A stretch of DNA of 64,000 bases from Carallia brachiata (Eukaryota; Streptophyta; Magnoliopsida; Malpighiales; Rhizophoraceae). Numbering within the stretch: position 1 is the stretch's first letter; each line of letters opens with the position of its first letter. The notes under the pieces were generated by a model that saw nothing but the letters and a program-made list of their open reading frames with translations, had not been told where the DNA came from and did no database searches. Made by a program: the position numbers and the translations under genes. Positions 1-12,726 of the stretch are shown here, in pieces. The stretch covers positions 5,211,903 to 5,275,902 of the forward strand of contig JADCRB010000025.1 in NCBI GenBank assembly GCA_021464245.1, read 5' to 3'.

Positions 1-930
1 ATTAACCAGTCCTGCCCAAGTAGAGCCTACAACTATTAATTAGACTAGAATTTGGGTGAGAAATGGGAACTCTTTGCTAGAGAACCTGCAAAGCAAGTAA
101 GGAGTCAACTTCAAACTATAAATGAAACACTCCCAATTGTCAGACCATCTCCAAACCCTTATAAATGACCCACAGCTCAGCCACTAGAGTCGAACAGGAT
201 CTAATACTTATAGTAAATCACCACAGCCAAAGTCCACGATAATCACACATCAAGTCCCCTGCACTAGCGATGCGGGATGATATCAAGGAAGCCCCATTAG
301 TATTCAATTTGATCCAATTACAGAGGGGAGGTTGCCAGCAAACAAGACGAGCCACCCGATGTGGAGCATCCGAAGGACTACTAGACAGATCAACTGTTTT
401 TCGCAGACACATTCCTTATACCAGGCCTTCACCGCACCCACACTATAAGAATTAATTTGTTTAACAGACAAAACCTTATCATTACGCCATCACCAAATGA
501 ACCAGCAGGTAAGGGCGAAAAGCATCGGCTAGTCTTTTATCATGAGAGGCCCACAATGGTGAGACAAATTCAACGATAACTAATCCTGAGCCTCCTCCTG
601 AAAGAAATTGACACGTTGGTTGGGGTGTACCAATCGCTGCCACAAGAGAGCCGCCTTCTGGAGTCGCGTAACAAATGCAATGGCATTTCTAGGCCAGAGG
701 AGCAGAGAGGGCAAGCACTTGACTCGGCCAGACCCCTTCTCCAGTGCTCAAAGTTGCAAAGAATCTTTCCATGGAGAACCTGTCAAAGAAAGCAGTTAAC
801 CTTTTCTAGACATTTAAACTTCCATATCTTGTTCCAAGAAATAGCCAGGCATGCAATCCTAGAGGAGGTTAACAGAGAAGAATAAGTCGTTTTAACAGAG
901 TAAGCCCCATCTGAAAAAAGCCTTCCAAGC
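1..930 (-). mobile_element. Decayed 3' part of a plant LINE (zf-RVT and RNase H-like regions)
   Basis: Reading the minus strand from about 925 down, a degenerate frame gives the SVK..Y segment usual before the zinc-binding reverse-transcriptase domain, then W-K-I-W-K-F-K, then a Cys-rich piece (ACPLCSSG followed by LHLLRD) at about 655-840. A linker rich in Trp (CWFIW, WRND) follows at about 440-520. At 218-412 comes an RNase H-like start (WIKLNTNGA), continued to the window edge by AELW..YKGLE and EVDSLLALQ. Stops interrupt all parts (for example TGA after NCFL), so it is dead. The order zf-RVT, linker, RNase H is that of plant L1-type non-LTR retrotransposons. The 5' half is missing and the 3' end lies outside the window. 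Confidence 0.8.
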
Positions 931-3150
931 AGCTCTGGGGAGTGTTTCTTTTTGGTCTGAAATCACGGTATCTGAAAATTCATTGAACCCCGATTAATCC
1001 AGATCGAATTAGATGGATTCGTTAAAAGTGACAAAATTCTCTCAACGCCTATTTTTTTCATGCACAAGACTCAAATTTAAGATTTTATTTAAAAAAAATT
1101 AAATTTTTTACCACTTGAACTAACAAATGTTAGTAAGCCGAACCTAATTACTTTCGACTTTGTGATGTGACCAGCCCATCTTTCTTCAATATAGATTATA
1201 GACATGGGCCATGGTCAGACGGGTTTACAAGTCTCCAAATACAATTCAAAAATCTAAAAGAATTCCATTATGTAGCAACGTAAAATGGGGTCTGTTCAGA
1301 TAAAAAAAATAAAATAAAATGGGGTCTGTGGTCTATAGGTTTTTTTTTTTTTTTTGAATTGAATATCTTCTACAATTTAATAATATATAACTGTGCACCC
1401 ACTATGAACTTGAGCCATGTTTGGTAATTTGACCCCACTAATATGCGATTTTGTTGGGTGGACCCACAACTGAGGAAATCACTCTTCTTAATATAACGAA
1501 GGTTGAATGTATAAATATAGTTCATGCAGAGACAAAAATACTGCTAGCAAGGGGCAAGTAAGTAAGCGTATGCAATATGAATAATATTTATGCAAAATGT
1601 TTGTATGTTAAGAGTGTGTTTGTTTACAGTAAAATAGTTACAAGAAAATTTTTTTTTTTTTTTGACATTTGTTTTATATAAAATATTTTACGATGAAAAA
1701 TTTTAGAAAAATTTAGAAAAAATTTTAAAATTTTCATAAAAAATAATTTACGCTTTTTGTAAATTGAAGTTATTTTTTTAAAAAAATACAAAATTTACTT
1801 TAAGTGAATGATAAAAAAAATTATTATTTTCACTGAAAATATTTTTTTATAAATATTTTACAAAAATAAATTATTTTCTACTGAATAATCGGACCTGCAA
1901 ACAAACACATCCTAAATCGACATATTTCTATCTTTAACGGCTTCTTAAAGTCACATCGCTAAAAAGAAAATCCCAAACACTGACGCCCAATTACAGGAAA
2001 GGTGGCCTGATCAGAAGGAAAGAGCCTATCCAGGAAAACAATTGAAGGCGGACGTGCAATTATCAACTATTTTGTAGTATTTTACAAACCGATCTTTTCG
2101 TTGCATGAAGAGACAATTTTCGGTAACTTTTAAATCTAATGTCAATTATCAAAGCATTTGAAAATTTAATGCCTCCCGTAATGAAAATTAATAAAGCAAC
2201 ATCACTTTCCTTATAAGTTGAGCAAGACTAGGTATTCATATTTAAAAAGACATAATATACAGTTAATTCAATAATATCTATTTATTTTTTTATTTTTTAT
2301 TTCTTAAATTCAACATATTTTTTATGATTTAATAACCTAAATTATTACGGATCTACCGCACAGTCACAGTTGTATGTCTAAAAAGTTTTTCTAATTTATA
2401 GTGTAGTTGGGAAATTTAAAAAAAATATATATATATTTCCCAGTCGCGAGCGGGGAAGCTCAAAAAAGGGTAAGGGCTTGTCCCTTTGTCCCTTTGTGCA
2501 ATTCAAGATCCAAATATACTTTATTGATTTATAACGGACAATTTTAATATAACCAAAATTTATTGAGATGATTTTTAGATGACATCATTACATATTTTTA
2601 ACCAGATTATGTAAAGTACCACTTGATCCCTTTTTTGGATTAATTAATTGCTATTGAGATTTGAAACTTACAAAATTATGGGCAACCTCGCTATCGCTAA
2701 GTTAAACTAATTGATACTACTTGACAGTAACGAAGAAGACGAAGATAATTGATACTACTAAATGTATGAAAATGTAACGCAATAAACTGAAAATGGCAGA
2801 ACAATTGAAATACAATTGATCTCAGAATGCAAAGCAATAAACTGAAAGCAGGAGTATGGTAAACGTAACAAACGCATCTATTTAGCAAAAAGCCTTATAA
2901 GAAAACATAAAAAAATATTTAACGTACACAACTTTTTATTTAAATAGAATGATTGGCAGCTGAAATTCTTAATTAAAAAATTGAGGTTTAATATTTGTTT
3001 CTTGTTTGTATTAGTCATCTTTTTCACGACGATAGGCTGTTTCTATTTAAAAAAAGAGAAAAAAAAAACTTCTTTTGGTTCTTCATGCAAACAGGAAAAA
3101 TTTGTTGTCCTTTTGAATTTTAAAGGAGAGCATTACAAGAGAGAGTTCAA
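931..3150. other. AT-rich intergenic spacer
   Basis: No coding region is supported here; the short open frames lack family features. The spacer holds one foldback element (1614-1910) and several A or T runs. A short purine tract (GA-rich, about 3162-3188) lies at its right edge, just before the probable leader of the phosphatase gene. Confidence 0.6.
1614..1910. mobile_element. MITE-like foldback element, copy 1 of a two-copy family
   Basis: The ends are inverted copies of TGTGTTTGTTTACAG (1615-1629) and CTGCAAACAAACACA (1895-1909), differing at one base. The interior is AT-rich and non-coding. Its right two thirds matches the element at 42275-42545 in the same orientation: both contain AAATAATTT, then TGAAGTTATTTTT, then AAAATACAAA, then TATAAATATTTTA. 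No clear target-site duplication is visible. This is the structure of a miniature inverted-repeat transposable element; the superfamily is not determinable by eye. Confidence 0.65.
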
Positions 3151-5186
3151 TACAAATAGATAGAGAGAGAGGGAGAGAGAGAGAGAACTCAAAAAACGGC
3201 ATTACCGGTAATGGTGAATCATGCAAAAACAAGGACCAAAGCCTGAGCCAAATAAAAATTCCTCTAAATTTAGCAAAGACCCCTCTCCACCATCCAATTT
3301 TTCCCTCTCTGCAAATACTGTAGCAGACCACCTTCCTTTTCCTTTCCTTTTTGATGCAGATTCTCCACTACTATGCCAAATCTCTCTTTTCCATTTCTCT
3401 CTCTCATTTAATATGCTCACATACATTGGTACATATACTAGATAGATTTCCTCTGTTCATGTTTGATTTGGTTTTGTTTTTTCTTTGCCTTTTTTTTGGC
3501 TTTTCAAGCTCAGTCCTTTCTTTGAGTCCTTTTGCCTGGACTGTTCACTCTTCATTATAGACAACTGTACATTCAAAGTTTGGTTCTTTTCTTGATCTGG
3601 GTGCTTCTTGTTATTGAGGATCAAACAACTGAGGTGGGTCTTGATTTGTATAGGTTTGCCTTATTGTTTTACTATCTGAATTCTGCGATAATATCATTGT
3701 TTTAGTGCTTCTGTTTGATAATTTTGTTCGCCGTACAAGTCGCACCAATTGGGAAAACTGAACTGAGAGATTAAAAATGCACATGGATTTGTTCTTTTGG
3801 TCGGGCCTTATGTGAGGATTGTTTGTCACTTTGGTCATGCTTTTAACTTCTGGACTTTGATTTTTTTTTTTGTTCCTTTGAAGTCTGTTTAATCTTCTTG
3901 CAGTTTTGAACAACATATGCTTTTATGACTAATCTATCATAACTGGTGGCTGTTTAGTTTTAAATGTTTGGAGTCACGTGGCTCTTTCCTGCACCAGAAG
4001 AATTGAAATTCAACAAAAAATCTGGTTTTGGAATAAAGTAAAGCTTGATCTTTTAACAGATAGGTCACATTATAAATTAAGGGGCCCATGGCTAATAGAT
4101 GATATCATGATATGGGACATTTGTTTGTTTATATTGATCTCGGACGTTCCAATAGTTGTACAGCTTCTGTCCTCACTCAAGTTTTAGAATGTTTTTTCCC
4201 TATTCTGATTTGTTGACCAAAACTTTGCCAAGAACAGATCTTTCAATGGCGTAGTAAATCAATCCTAGAAGCAGACTATGACTATGTATCATAGTTATTG
4301 AATGAAAGTCTTTTAGAAGGCTGTATATTCAGACGACAATCTTTTTGAATGCTTTCGAATTTAATTGCCCTTTGTATCTGAAATCTCTGCAGTTTGATAA
4401 ATGAAGATGGAAGTATCATAAGTGAAGAACTATTATTGGGTAAGCTTTGATCCACCTATTATTGGTTTTTGGTTGATGACTGTGGACTTTGATGTTTCAT
4501 GCTTGTCAGCTCTTATGCTCTCATGGCTGAGTTTCAGCTGAAATTTGCACTACCTCTGTGCTTGGCATTTTAAGTACACGATTTGCAAAGTCACAATTCT
4601 AATCATTATTTCAGTCTCAAATATAGACTATCTTTCCATGTGATCAACTTTTTTTTTTTTTTTTCAACTTAAAATGGGACTACTTTCATTTGGCTGGAAA
4701 AATAAGTTCGTGCAAGGGACATTCTCAAGTGTAAGTTTTATTTATTAATCCAGAGATGCAAGGAGAATTTGTGGTTGAGATGCGCAGCATTGACTACTGT
4801 CCTTTGTTGAGATGGCTGTAACATGAGTTGGAGCAAGCCCGTATTTGTAATGCCCTTTTTGAAAGTTGTAGATATTGTGGAGTTTTGTTCTGCTATCTTC
4901 TCTGTGAGAATATGCTATTATACTATGAACACCATTTATTTTTTCATTCTCTTGTTGATAAACTAAATGCTTGTCAGTTCCAAGAGATTTCTAATGATCT
5001 ATGTCCACAAAATGCTGCTAAATAGCTGGTGGCATGAGTAAGTTTCATATATTTTTGACTGATCTACAACATGACTGCTAATATTTGTATGTTCATTATC
5101 CACTAAAAATATATTAGGCGTTTCACATAATTTGGCATATGGATGATGCTAAAATTTGCATGTGATTGTTCTAATTTCAGTGATAA
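3151..5186 (+). other. Probable promoter, non-coding leader exons and leader introns of the PP2C gene
   Basis: The phosphatase CDS begins 6 nt after a perfect acceptor (TTCTAATTTCAG ending at 5180), so its first coding exon is not the first exon. A pyrimidine-rich stretch with GA/CT tracts at about 3160-3560 looks like a plant core promoter and leader. A possible leader exon is 4392-4438, between an acceptor (CTCTGCAG) and a donor (GG|GTAAGC). Exact exon limits cannot be fixed without transcripts. The open frames here have no family features. Confidence 0.45.
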
Positions 5187-7140
5187 ATGATGCAAGGAGG
5201 GACTACAATTAGTCCTGAAGAAGACCTCAAAGTAAGTTTTGGCTATCAATGTAATGGCCCTGGCAGCAGCAGTTGCATGGTTTCCGATGGGTATGAAACC
5301 CTTCCTGGAACCAAACTCCGCCGAAACAGCAGCTTCTCTTGCTTGTCTGGTGCTGCGTTAAGTGCCAATGCCACATTGGCCAACACAAATATCTGCAATG
5401 GTGTAATTGGTTCAGAAATACTTCCCTGTTTAGACTCGCCCAAGTCCTTTCGTAAGGTTCCTTCTTCGCCAAATGTTTTGAGGTTGGACATATTATCTTC
5501 TTCTCTCCTGAGCAGTATGTCTAACTTAAGCTGCAGCCCATCTTCCCCATGTCTGCCGGATGATGGCTCTTATTCATTAAGATCCATGAGTGCTCCTTGT
5601 AGAAACGAAGGTTTTCTCAATTCTGTGGAAGTTCAGGTGGCAGGTGGGGCTGCTGGTGAAGACAGAGTTCAAGCTGTCTGCTCCGAAGAAAATGGATGGC
5701 TATTCTGTGGAATTTATGATGGCTTCAATGGGAGAGATGCAGCTGACTTTCTTGCTGGGACATTGTATGAAACTATTATATTTCATACTAAGTTGTTGGA
5801 CCGGGAATCAGAAGAGGATGCCATTAAAGCCTTCAATCCTCCATATCCAGATATCCATTTGCAACATCTTGACAATAGTAATCATAGTCCAGTGGGGAAA
5901 ACTCCGTCAGGGACTTGTACGACCAAAAATTTGAGCACTGAGAATGATGCCAAGTGTGCTCCGTATTCTAAACTGGAAATTTCACCAGACTCATTTCGAC
6001 ATGGGGTACTTGATTGCCTCCAACGAGCTCTTATTCAGGCTGAGAACGATTTCTTGTGCATGGTGGAACAAGAAATGGAAGACCGTCCTGATCTAGTTTC
6101 TGTAGGATGTTGTGTCTTGGTTGGTCTTCTTCATGGGATGGATTTGTATACACTTAACTTGGGTGACAGTAGAGCTGTATTGGCAACGTATGATAAATGC
6201 AGAGACGTAGACGGGTATGAGAAGCTAAAAGCCATCCAGCTCACTGATTGTCACACAGTTGACAATGAACTTGAAAGAGCTAGACTACTAGGTGAACATC
6301 CGGATGACCCAGCGATGATTGTAGGTGGAAAGGTGAAAGGAAAATTGAAGGTCACTCGGGCTTTTGGAGTTGGTTACTTAAAAAAGGTCTGCTTTTTCTA
6401 TATGCATTCAGCCTCAAGAAAGATTGAAATGGCATTGCACTACATCACATTCTACAAAGGACTACCCTGACCTTGACTGAAATTACAAAGCATAGTGATT
6501 CAGTATTTTTTCTAACAACCCTTCTTTTGTGCAGGAAAAACTAAATGATGCACTGATGGGTATTCTTCGAGTTCCTAACCTGATAAGCCCACCATATGTT
6601 TCTACACAACCGTCACTAAATGTGCACAAGATATCAAAATCTGACCACTTCATTATCTTTGGGAGTGATGGCTTGTTTGATTTCTTCAGCAATGAGGAGG
6701 CAGTACAGCTTGTCCATTCTTATATCTCAAGCAACCCCATTGGCGATCCAGCGAAATTCCTATTGGAGCAGCTTGTAGCAAGAGCTGCCGATAGAGCAGG
6801 TAAACTTTTTTATCCTATATTGAGTACTTTACCTGCATTTTTTTATTTTTTGGTTATTGAGTTTATCTTTTCACCAAGTCATTAAGCAATTATCCATGTT
6901 GGTAGGCAGTGATTGCATATTGGGACCACCTAATATCCTGAATTGACCCATGTTACGAGTAAAAATAAACGTATGTCATTAGCATATGGATCAACAACTA
7001 TTGTTATTGCAGGTTTCAGTACGGAAGAATTGATGAATATCCCAGCTGGTAGGAGGAGGAAATATCATGATGATGTAACTGTAATTGTGATTATCCTCGG
7101 AACAAATCAGCGCACTTCTAAGGCATCAACATGTGTGTAA
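5187..7140 (+). CDS. PP2C40: POLTERGEIST-like protein phosphatase 2C (PP2C40-type)
   Basis: Mn/Mg-dependent Ser/Thr phosphatase. Coding exons 5187-6386, 6535-6799 and 7013-7140 join in frame (GT-AG introns of 148 and 213 bp) to give 530 residues. Residues 1-150 are a Ser-rich tail; the catalytic part follows with GEDRVQAV, YDGFNG (variant of the usual DGHGG, metal Asp kept), LNLGDSRAVL, LKVTRAFGVGYLK, FGSDGLFDF and YHDDVTVIVI, so all metal-binding Asp residues I can identify are present. A long insert between YDGFNG and the next catalytic block is typical of the POL/PLL clade, which acts in meristem and membrane-linked signalling; the nearest Arabidopsis protein I recall is At3g16560. Two ATGs lie in tandem at 5187 and 5190; the first is chosen. 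Continuing past 6386 gives an intron read-through form. No lesion seen. Confidence 0.93.
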
Positions 7141-7634
7141 GTTTCTGTGTCTTGCAATGATGTATCTTTAACGTGATAGTCATAAGGTTTAAGATTTCAA
7201 ATTGTAGATAAGTCCAGTTTCAGATGCTCTTTGATCTATGAAAGAGCTTATGATTACCTCAACTTTCATGCAATTCCTGATTTTGCATCGATGCCTTTGT
7301 ACACATGTAAAGATAATTTTGTTTTCCATTTGAACTAAGAAAATGCAAAAAAAATTTCAATCTAACTGTTCAACTTTCTTAGATGAAGCTTTCTCTTTTC
7401 ATGATGTGAAAGAAGCCAAGCATGCTATTACCCTATATAAAATATGTTACATTCTTGGGTATCAAAAAGCACTACAGAAACAGAAGTTTTAGACACAAAA
7501 GAGGAGAAAGCTAAGTGCACATGTTGTCCATTAAAGCACAAAATAATCCTGATACTTGCCATTCCTGTCCTTTGCATGTTACCCCACCGCAAAATGACTA
7601 ACCTTAGGAACTGGGATTTTAACAAAGCCATTGA
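7141..7634. other. Convergent 3' regions of the PP2C and HIPP genes
   Basis: The two genes face each other with 494 bp between stop codons. The stretch must hold both 3' UTRs; it has no coding features. The frame opening at 7444 (+) is the reverse of HIPP coding sequence and its 3' UTR. Confidence 0.6.
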
Positions 7635-8923
7635 TCACATAATTGAACACCCATTAACATTTTCATCGCTGAAGATATTGAGAGAGTCCAACGGTGACAC
7701 TTGGTGGCCGTTTGCATGTGTGTACAGCGATGGCTGAACATAACATAGAGGAACATGATTTTCACTAAGATGTGCCATATTGTAACTTGATGCAATCACT
7801 TGAGGAATATAGAAATCTTGTGGACATGGGATAGAATGTTGACGCGTAGGGGTGACATTAGTCGGGTCCGCAGCATGATCCATGCCATCTAAATTTTGAT
7901 TAAGATATCGACTGCCTGCAGGTTTAGCAGAACATGAGGAATAGCCTTTATCACAGTTCTTCCCTTTCTTTTTCTTTTTACCACCACCTATACACGCACC
8001 TTCAGTCCCCTTGTTGTCCACTGCTGTAAACTTTTCTCCGGTCGTGGATTTTTCCGGTGGAGCTCTGCCATTTTTTGCTTCTTCAGTTGGGTTATTTCCA
8101 TTCAATCCAATGATGCTTTTGCTTCCCTTTTCGTTACTGTGGCCACCATTTGGGTCCTTTGGCTTGTAGTTGTTCTTTTCAACTGTGCCTTTTTCTCTTG
8201 TGCCCACTTTTTCAGGCCAAATCTCTGCCTGTTTGCCAGTCTTTCTGAGTTTCTTGATCAAAGTCTGCACTTCAACGTTGCCAGTGACTGTAACTCTGTG
8301 TTGCTGTGAGTCAATGGACGTTGTATAGACACCTGAAGGCAGTGTAGTAAACAGCAACAACTCGTTATAACTTTATTAGCGCTAGCAGAAAAACAACAAG
8401 AGAAAAAGAATTTCATGAAAAAAGAACAAGACATTATCAATAAAATGAAATGAATAAAAGCAAACGAAAAAAAATCATTTCATTTTGTAACATAAAAATA
8501 TGGTGGTATGGAACAAAAATTGAAGTACTAAAATTTGTCTTCTTTTCTTTTGATTAATTGACTTTAATTAAAACTCGAATTCGAGACATTCAGTTTTTCT
8601 TTCTTTCTTAAAAGCAACAAAAAAAAAAGAAGGATTAGTGGATTTTAGTTGAGTACCATCGATGCCTTGTAGGACTTTCTGGACTTTCCTCTTGCAACCT
8701 AGGCAGTGCATGGACACCTTCAAGACCCATGTCTAAAAAAAAAAAAAAAAAAAACAGAACAAAGAAAATGAGGTTATTTATAAAATGTTAAAGGACCATA
8801 AGCCTAGGAAGCAACATTGTAGTGGGCTTTCTGGCACGTCTTTTATATTATATATCCACCAAAGTAACAAACCTGGCAGCTTAGACCTTCTGGGGCTTCT
8901 TCAGCAGATGTTCTTTCGGCCAT
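7635..8923 (-). CDS. HIPP: Heavy-metal-associated isoprenylated plant protein (HIPP)
   Basis: Predicted metal-binding, membrane-anchored protein of 274 residues. On the minus strand exons are 8923-8873 (17 codons, MAERTSAEE...), 8732-8657 and 8332-7635; the phases (0, then 1) fit exactly. Residues 18-85 form an HMA domain with the copper/zinc-type site MHCLGC (M-x-C-x-x-C), then GVYTTSIDSQQHRVTV, and LIKKLRKTGKQAEIWPE as usual for the family. The middle is a Gly/Asn/Lys-rich linker with a KKKKKGK patch at about residue 160. The C terminus is CSIM, a CaaX farnesylation box, with Met favouring farnesyl over geranylgeranyl. HIPPs are linked to metal handling and stress. The frame extending to 8360 includes intron and its ATG is not the start. 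Confidence 0.95.
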
Positions 8924-9182
8924 CAGAAATTAGGCATGCAGAATAAGAAGGTTGAGAAACCAGTAAGAACCAGATTGCAATTTATCTAGACAAAGACTAT
9001 CGATGAAAGAAACACCAAATAAGATAATAAACTCGTGGAATTTAGAAACTAAGAAGAGAAATCAATAGGCAGCAAGAGAACATGTATTGGCATTCAAGGC
9101 TTTCACTGTTGTAGCAGTTGCGTGAAATTTAAAGCGTTTTTATTGCCTCTGTTAAAAAGAAGTATAAAATCATTGGAGGTTT

Positions 9183-9401
9183 AATGCTTTGTTTGGCAAA
9201 GTATAGAAAAGGAAAAGAAAATATTATATATATATTTTTTATTAATTTGAATATTTAAATTTTTTTTTCAAAAATTACTATTTATTTTCTGTCTTATAAC
9301 TTTTTAATTATTATTTTTTATCAATCATAATATTACTATTACAGTACTTTTTTCTATTCTTTTTCTTTTCTTACCATTTTTATCAAACCAAACAAAGCAT
9401 T
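9183..9401. mobile_element. MITE-like foldback element with perfect 14-bp inverted ends
   Basis: AATGCTTTGTTTGG at 9183-9196 is exactly inverted as CCAAACAAAGCATT at 9388-9401. Just inside, AAAAGGAAAAGAAAAT on the left mirrors the CTTTTTCTTTTCTTA tract on the right. The 219-bp AT-rich interior codes for nothing. The TGTTTGG ends are of the kind seen in Tourist-like MITEs, but I cannot see a clean 3-bp target duplication. Confidence 0.65.
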
Positions 9402-9554
9402 CTCTGTTTTTACTTCATCATTGTCGGGGGACTCCCCTGCTCACACCTAATATTGTAAATATATATGCGAATATTTTACCAAAATTATCATCCGGTATGG
9501 AGGCACATGGTGTTCTGCTCTTTTTAAGTATAAATTTGCAAAGAGTTGTTTTAG

Positions 9555-9612
9555 ACCACCGAGGTGGTTATATGGGTAATGCGTATTATACGTAGTTGAG
9601 TCGGGTTCGAAT
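9555..9612 (+). repeat. Possible tRNA-derived SINE promoter (A and B boxes)
   Basis: ACCACCGAGGTGGTTA (9555-9570) resembles a tRNA A box region and GGTTCGAAT (9604-9612) matches the B-box core GGTTCGANN. The spacing is plausible for RNA polymerase III. No poly(A) or T tail and no target duplication could be fixed, so this may be chance. Confidence 0.22.
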
Positions 9613-10942
9613 TTTAATATTAACGTTCCTCTCGACTAATATGTTAGGTTTCCTTACTTTGTTAGGCTTGAAGGTTTGGTTACATAGCGTAGTATTTGTT
9701 TTAGATTCGATAATTATTTGATAGATTATAGAAAAGTCATTCTTAAATCCATCAATACTCAATAATGAGTCAATCTTATAAGAATGATTAAATGAAGACG
9801 CAACTGTTTAAATAACTAATTTTCACTAATAAATACTATGACTTATATATTTATGACACCTTTTCTTTGGTTAAAAAACAAAAAATAGTTTTAGATATTC
9901 AAGCCTTTAGGCAACTGTTGCGTTAGGGTAGTCCTTTTTTGGCGTTTGGGTAGTCACCATCGTCTATAATTTGACTAATGTGTAATTTTTGGGAGAAAAA
10001 AACACAAAAAAGGTAGAGATTTTTTTGAAGAGACGACGCTATCTTGTTCAGATTTTTTAGATTGGAGCATTCTTACACGTAACAATCTCTTGGAAACATA
10101 AGTGTATTAATATTGATGGACAAGGCACATCGTTTTGACGATGGAATTTAATGGAGGTTGAGAGTTAATGGCCTACTCACTTGCATAATGGCATCAGCCA
10201 TTAATTGACTCGAACTAGGAGATTTAGATTTATTCTTTGCTTGTATCCGAAACTAGATTCACCAATCATTAGCCAAGAATTAAATAGAAGAAGATTCAAT
10301 CAAATTATGCAATCCAAGATGGGGTTACAGGTTTCCCGTTTACCACCGCCAAATTTTAAGATGACCTGCTTGCGCCAGCTCCTTTAAGACACTGGCAGGG
10401 AAGGAAATGGGGGCTACTGTCGATATGATTGCTTCAGTTGTAAGTATCTTCTTAGAAGTGAATTATGCATTTAAAAAAACTATATTGAAAACTGGAGGGA
10501 GAAATAAAGAACTCATAAAAAAACTCATAAACCCAATATTTGAAGAGTTTGAGTTAAGATGTGATCTGAATCTGATTCTTGTTTGAACACGCACGTAATC
10601 GCTCATGTATAATGTACTGTGTATGAAGTCTTCCCCCTGTCCAGTGCCAGTCACCTACAAAGACATACCATAATCTAACTGGTGCCACTGCCGAGCCATG
10701 TGTGTGAACTCTTAAAGCCCCAAGCTCCAGTGTAATTTATGGTAGTTAATTTTCTATGACAGAAGGCAATGATAAATTACGGCAAGAACCATGAAAGGGG
10801 ACGTTTGTCCAGTGGAGGACGTCTCGAGAGGCAGATTTCGATTCAAAACATTGGCCAATATATCAGAAAATAGAAATTCAAGGATAAATTCCATTCCCTT
10901 TGAGAACACAAGGACAAGAAATACACTCCAAATTCCAACCAT

Positions 10943-12692
10943 CTACGTTTCGACTTTCTTCTGCATCTCCTCTGAATGCGAATCATCTAATTCCTGGGCT
11001 TTTACTTCCAATTTGGAGTCTTGGGCCCCTTTAGCATCTTCCTGGCTATCCTGAAGCTGCAAGAGCTCATGAAGGATCAACATAGATGCTCCAAGTCATG
11101 TTCAAAAGCATCGAGTAATTGTAGGAAACAAGAAGCTCTGGGATGGAATAAAAAGAGAAGGCATGTGGATAAATTACCCCCAGGCTTCTTAGGCTTGCAT
11201 TGACATCTTCTTGTTGCTGATGCAGCGTGCTCCTGAGTTCTTGAAATTCCTAGTTTTTATTCAGCCAAATATTTAGACCCCCCCCAAAAGAAATCATTAG
11301 GGTATGTGTAGAAGCAGCACTCACTGATCGAAGTTGCTCCACCTCAACGTTTAGTGACTTCTTCAATTCTGACAATTCCTACACGAAGCAAGGAAAAACA
11401 ATCTGCCTAAGAGACAAAATAACTGGCATAAATGTTGGTAACATAGGCATGAGAAGAGTGATCCAACCAAACCATATTTAGACGTGGAGGAACCAAAATG
11501 CTAAACCATACTCTTTCACTCCTATACTCAGTCACGCTACTTAATGTTATCAACTACAGAGATTCAAGAAATTAGCATTAAACACAACACAGATTGATAC
11601 TTATCCCATTAAACAATTAGCATGAAACAATTATATTGTTATAGTCATTTGCTAAGCCAAGAACTCTGGTAAATAAGAGCATATGACCAAGGCCCCAAGC
11701 AGCAAACGGTCAATTCAATCCTAATAATACGCATGAATATGCCACTAGCCCACTGAACTGGAATAGCTACTAAGGATCTTTCTAAGAAACCATCAGTGCT
11801 TGAATATCACATTTATCTCAATTTAGAACTCCGGGTGCCCGGGGGGCTCATAGATCAGATGATAATTTTCCAATTCCAAGCTTCATTTTTAGATCTGACC
11901 AAATTAATGGGGCCATACCAACTTACAACCTACAAATAACCATGCTGTATTACCATGCTTTTTGGCACAGGCAACCACAAGAGTGGAGGCATAAAATTTT
12001 ATTGTTCTTCAGGGAACACCAATGGCAAGATTAGATATGGTGAAAAACAGATATACAAATAAAAACATGGTCTCAGAACTTACATCACGATAAATTTTGA
12101 CTTGGGTGTCCAGCTTTGATCTCCAATTTTGCAGATCCTAATCACAAAAAAACAAATGTCAAGTCTCAGCATCAATCATAGACCACACTGAATTGGATCA
12201 GAAACACCACAAGTAATTCCTAAAAAGAAACTGAAACAAGAAAAAGATAAAGCTCCAGAATTCACCTGCTTCAAGCCTTGAATTCTACTGAGAAGCTCTG
12301 TTCTTGATTCATTTAGTTCCTATCATCACCAACAAAAGGAGGAAACCAAAAAAAAAAAAAAAAAAAAGACGAAAAATAAAAGAGCTAAAGAACCAATACA
12401 GAGGGCAACAAGTGAAAATTTCCACTAAGTAAACAAAAAAAAAAAAAAAAACCAATAAATTGTCATCTGATCACACATTTTATACGAGAACCAACCACCA
12501 AAAAAAAAAAAAAAGTCGTATTCGAACAGTACCGCGAGTTTGGAACCGACGAGTTGTGTTCTCCTTTTCTGCAATTCAAAAAAAGAAAAAAGAAAAAGAC
12601 AGCAATCATCAAAATTCGCTAAAAAACACAATTACTCAATTTCTAAGTGAAGAGGAAGATGATCTATCATCTATGGTCAGTGAATGGATATC

Positions 12693-12726
<34 letters not shown>

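Larger units (their letters stand above)
8924..10942. other. Intergenic spacer and 3' region of the coiled-coil gene
   Basis: Contains the HIPP promoter on the left, a foldback element (9183-9401), a possible tRNA-derived SINE promoter (9555-9612), and from about 10400 the probable 3' UTR of the coiled-coil gene. The two forward open frames at 10205 and 10791 overlap that 3' UTR and have no recognisable features. Confidence 0.5.

Noticed and set aside
8258..8440. A minus-strand frame overlapping the HIPP third exon and the extension of that exon to 8360.
   Set aside because: The acceptor at 8333 and phase agreement with the HMA exon show the exon begins at 8332; the rest is intron.
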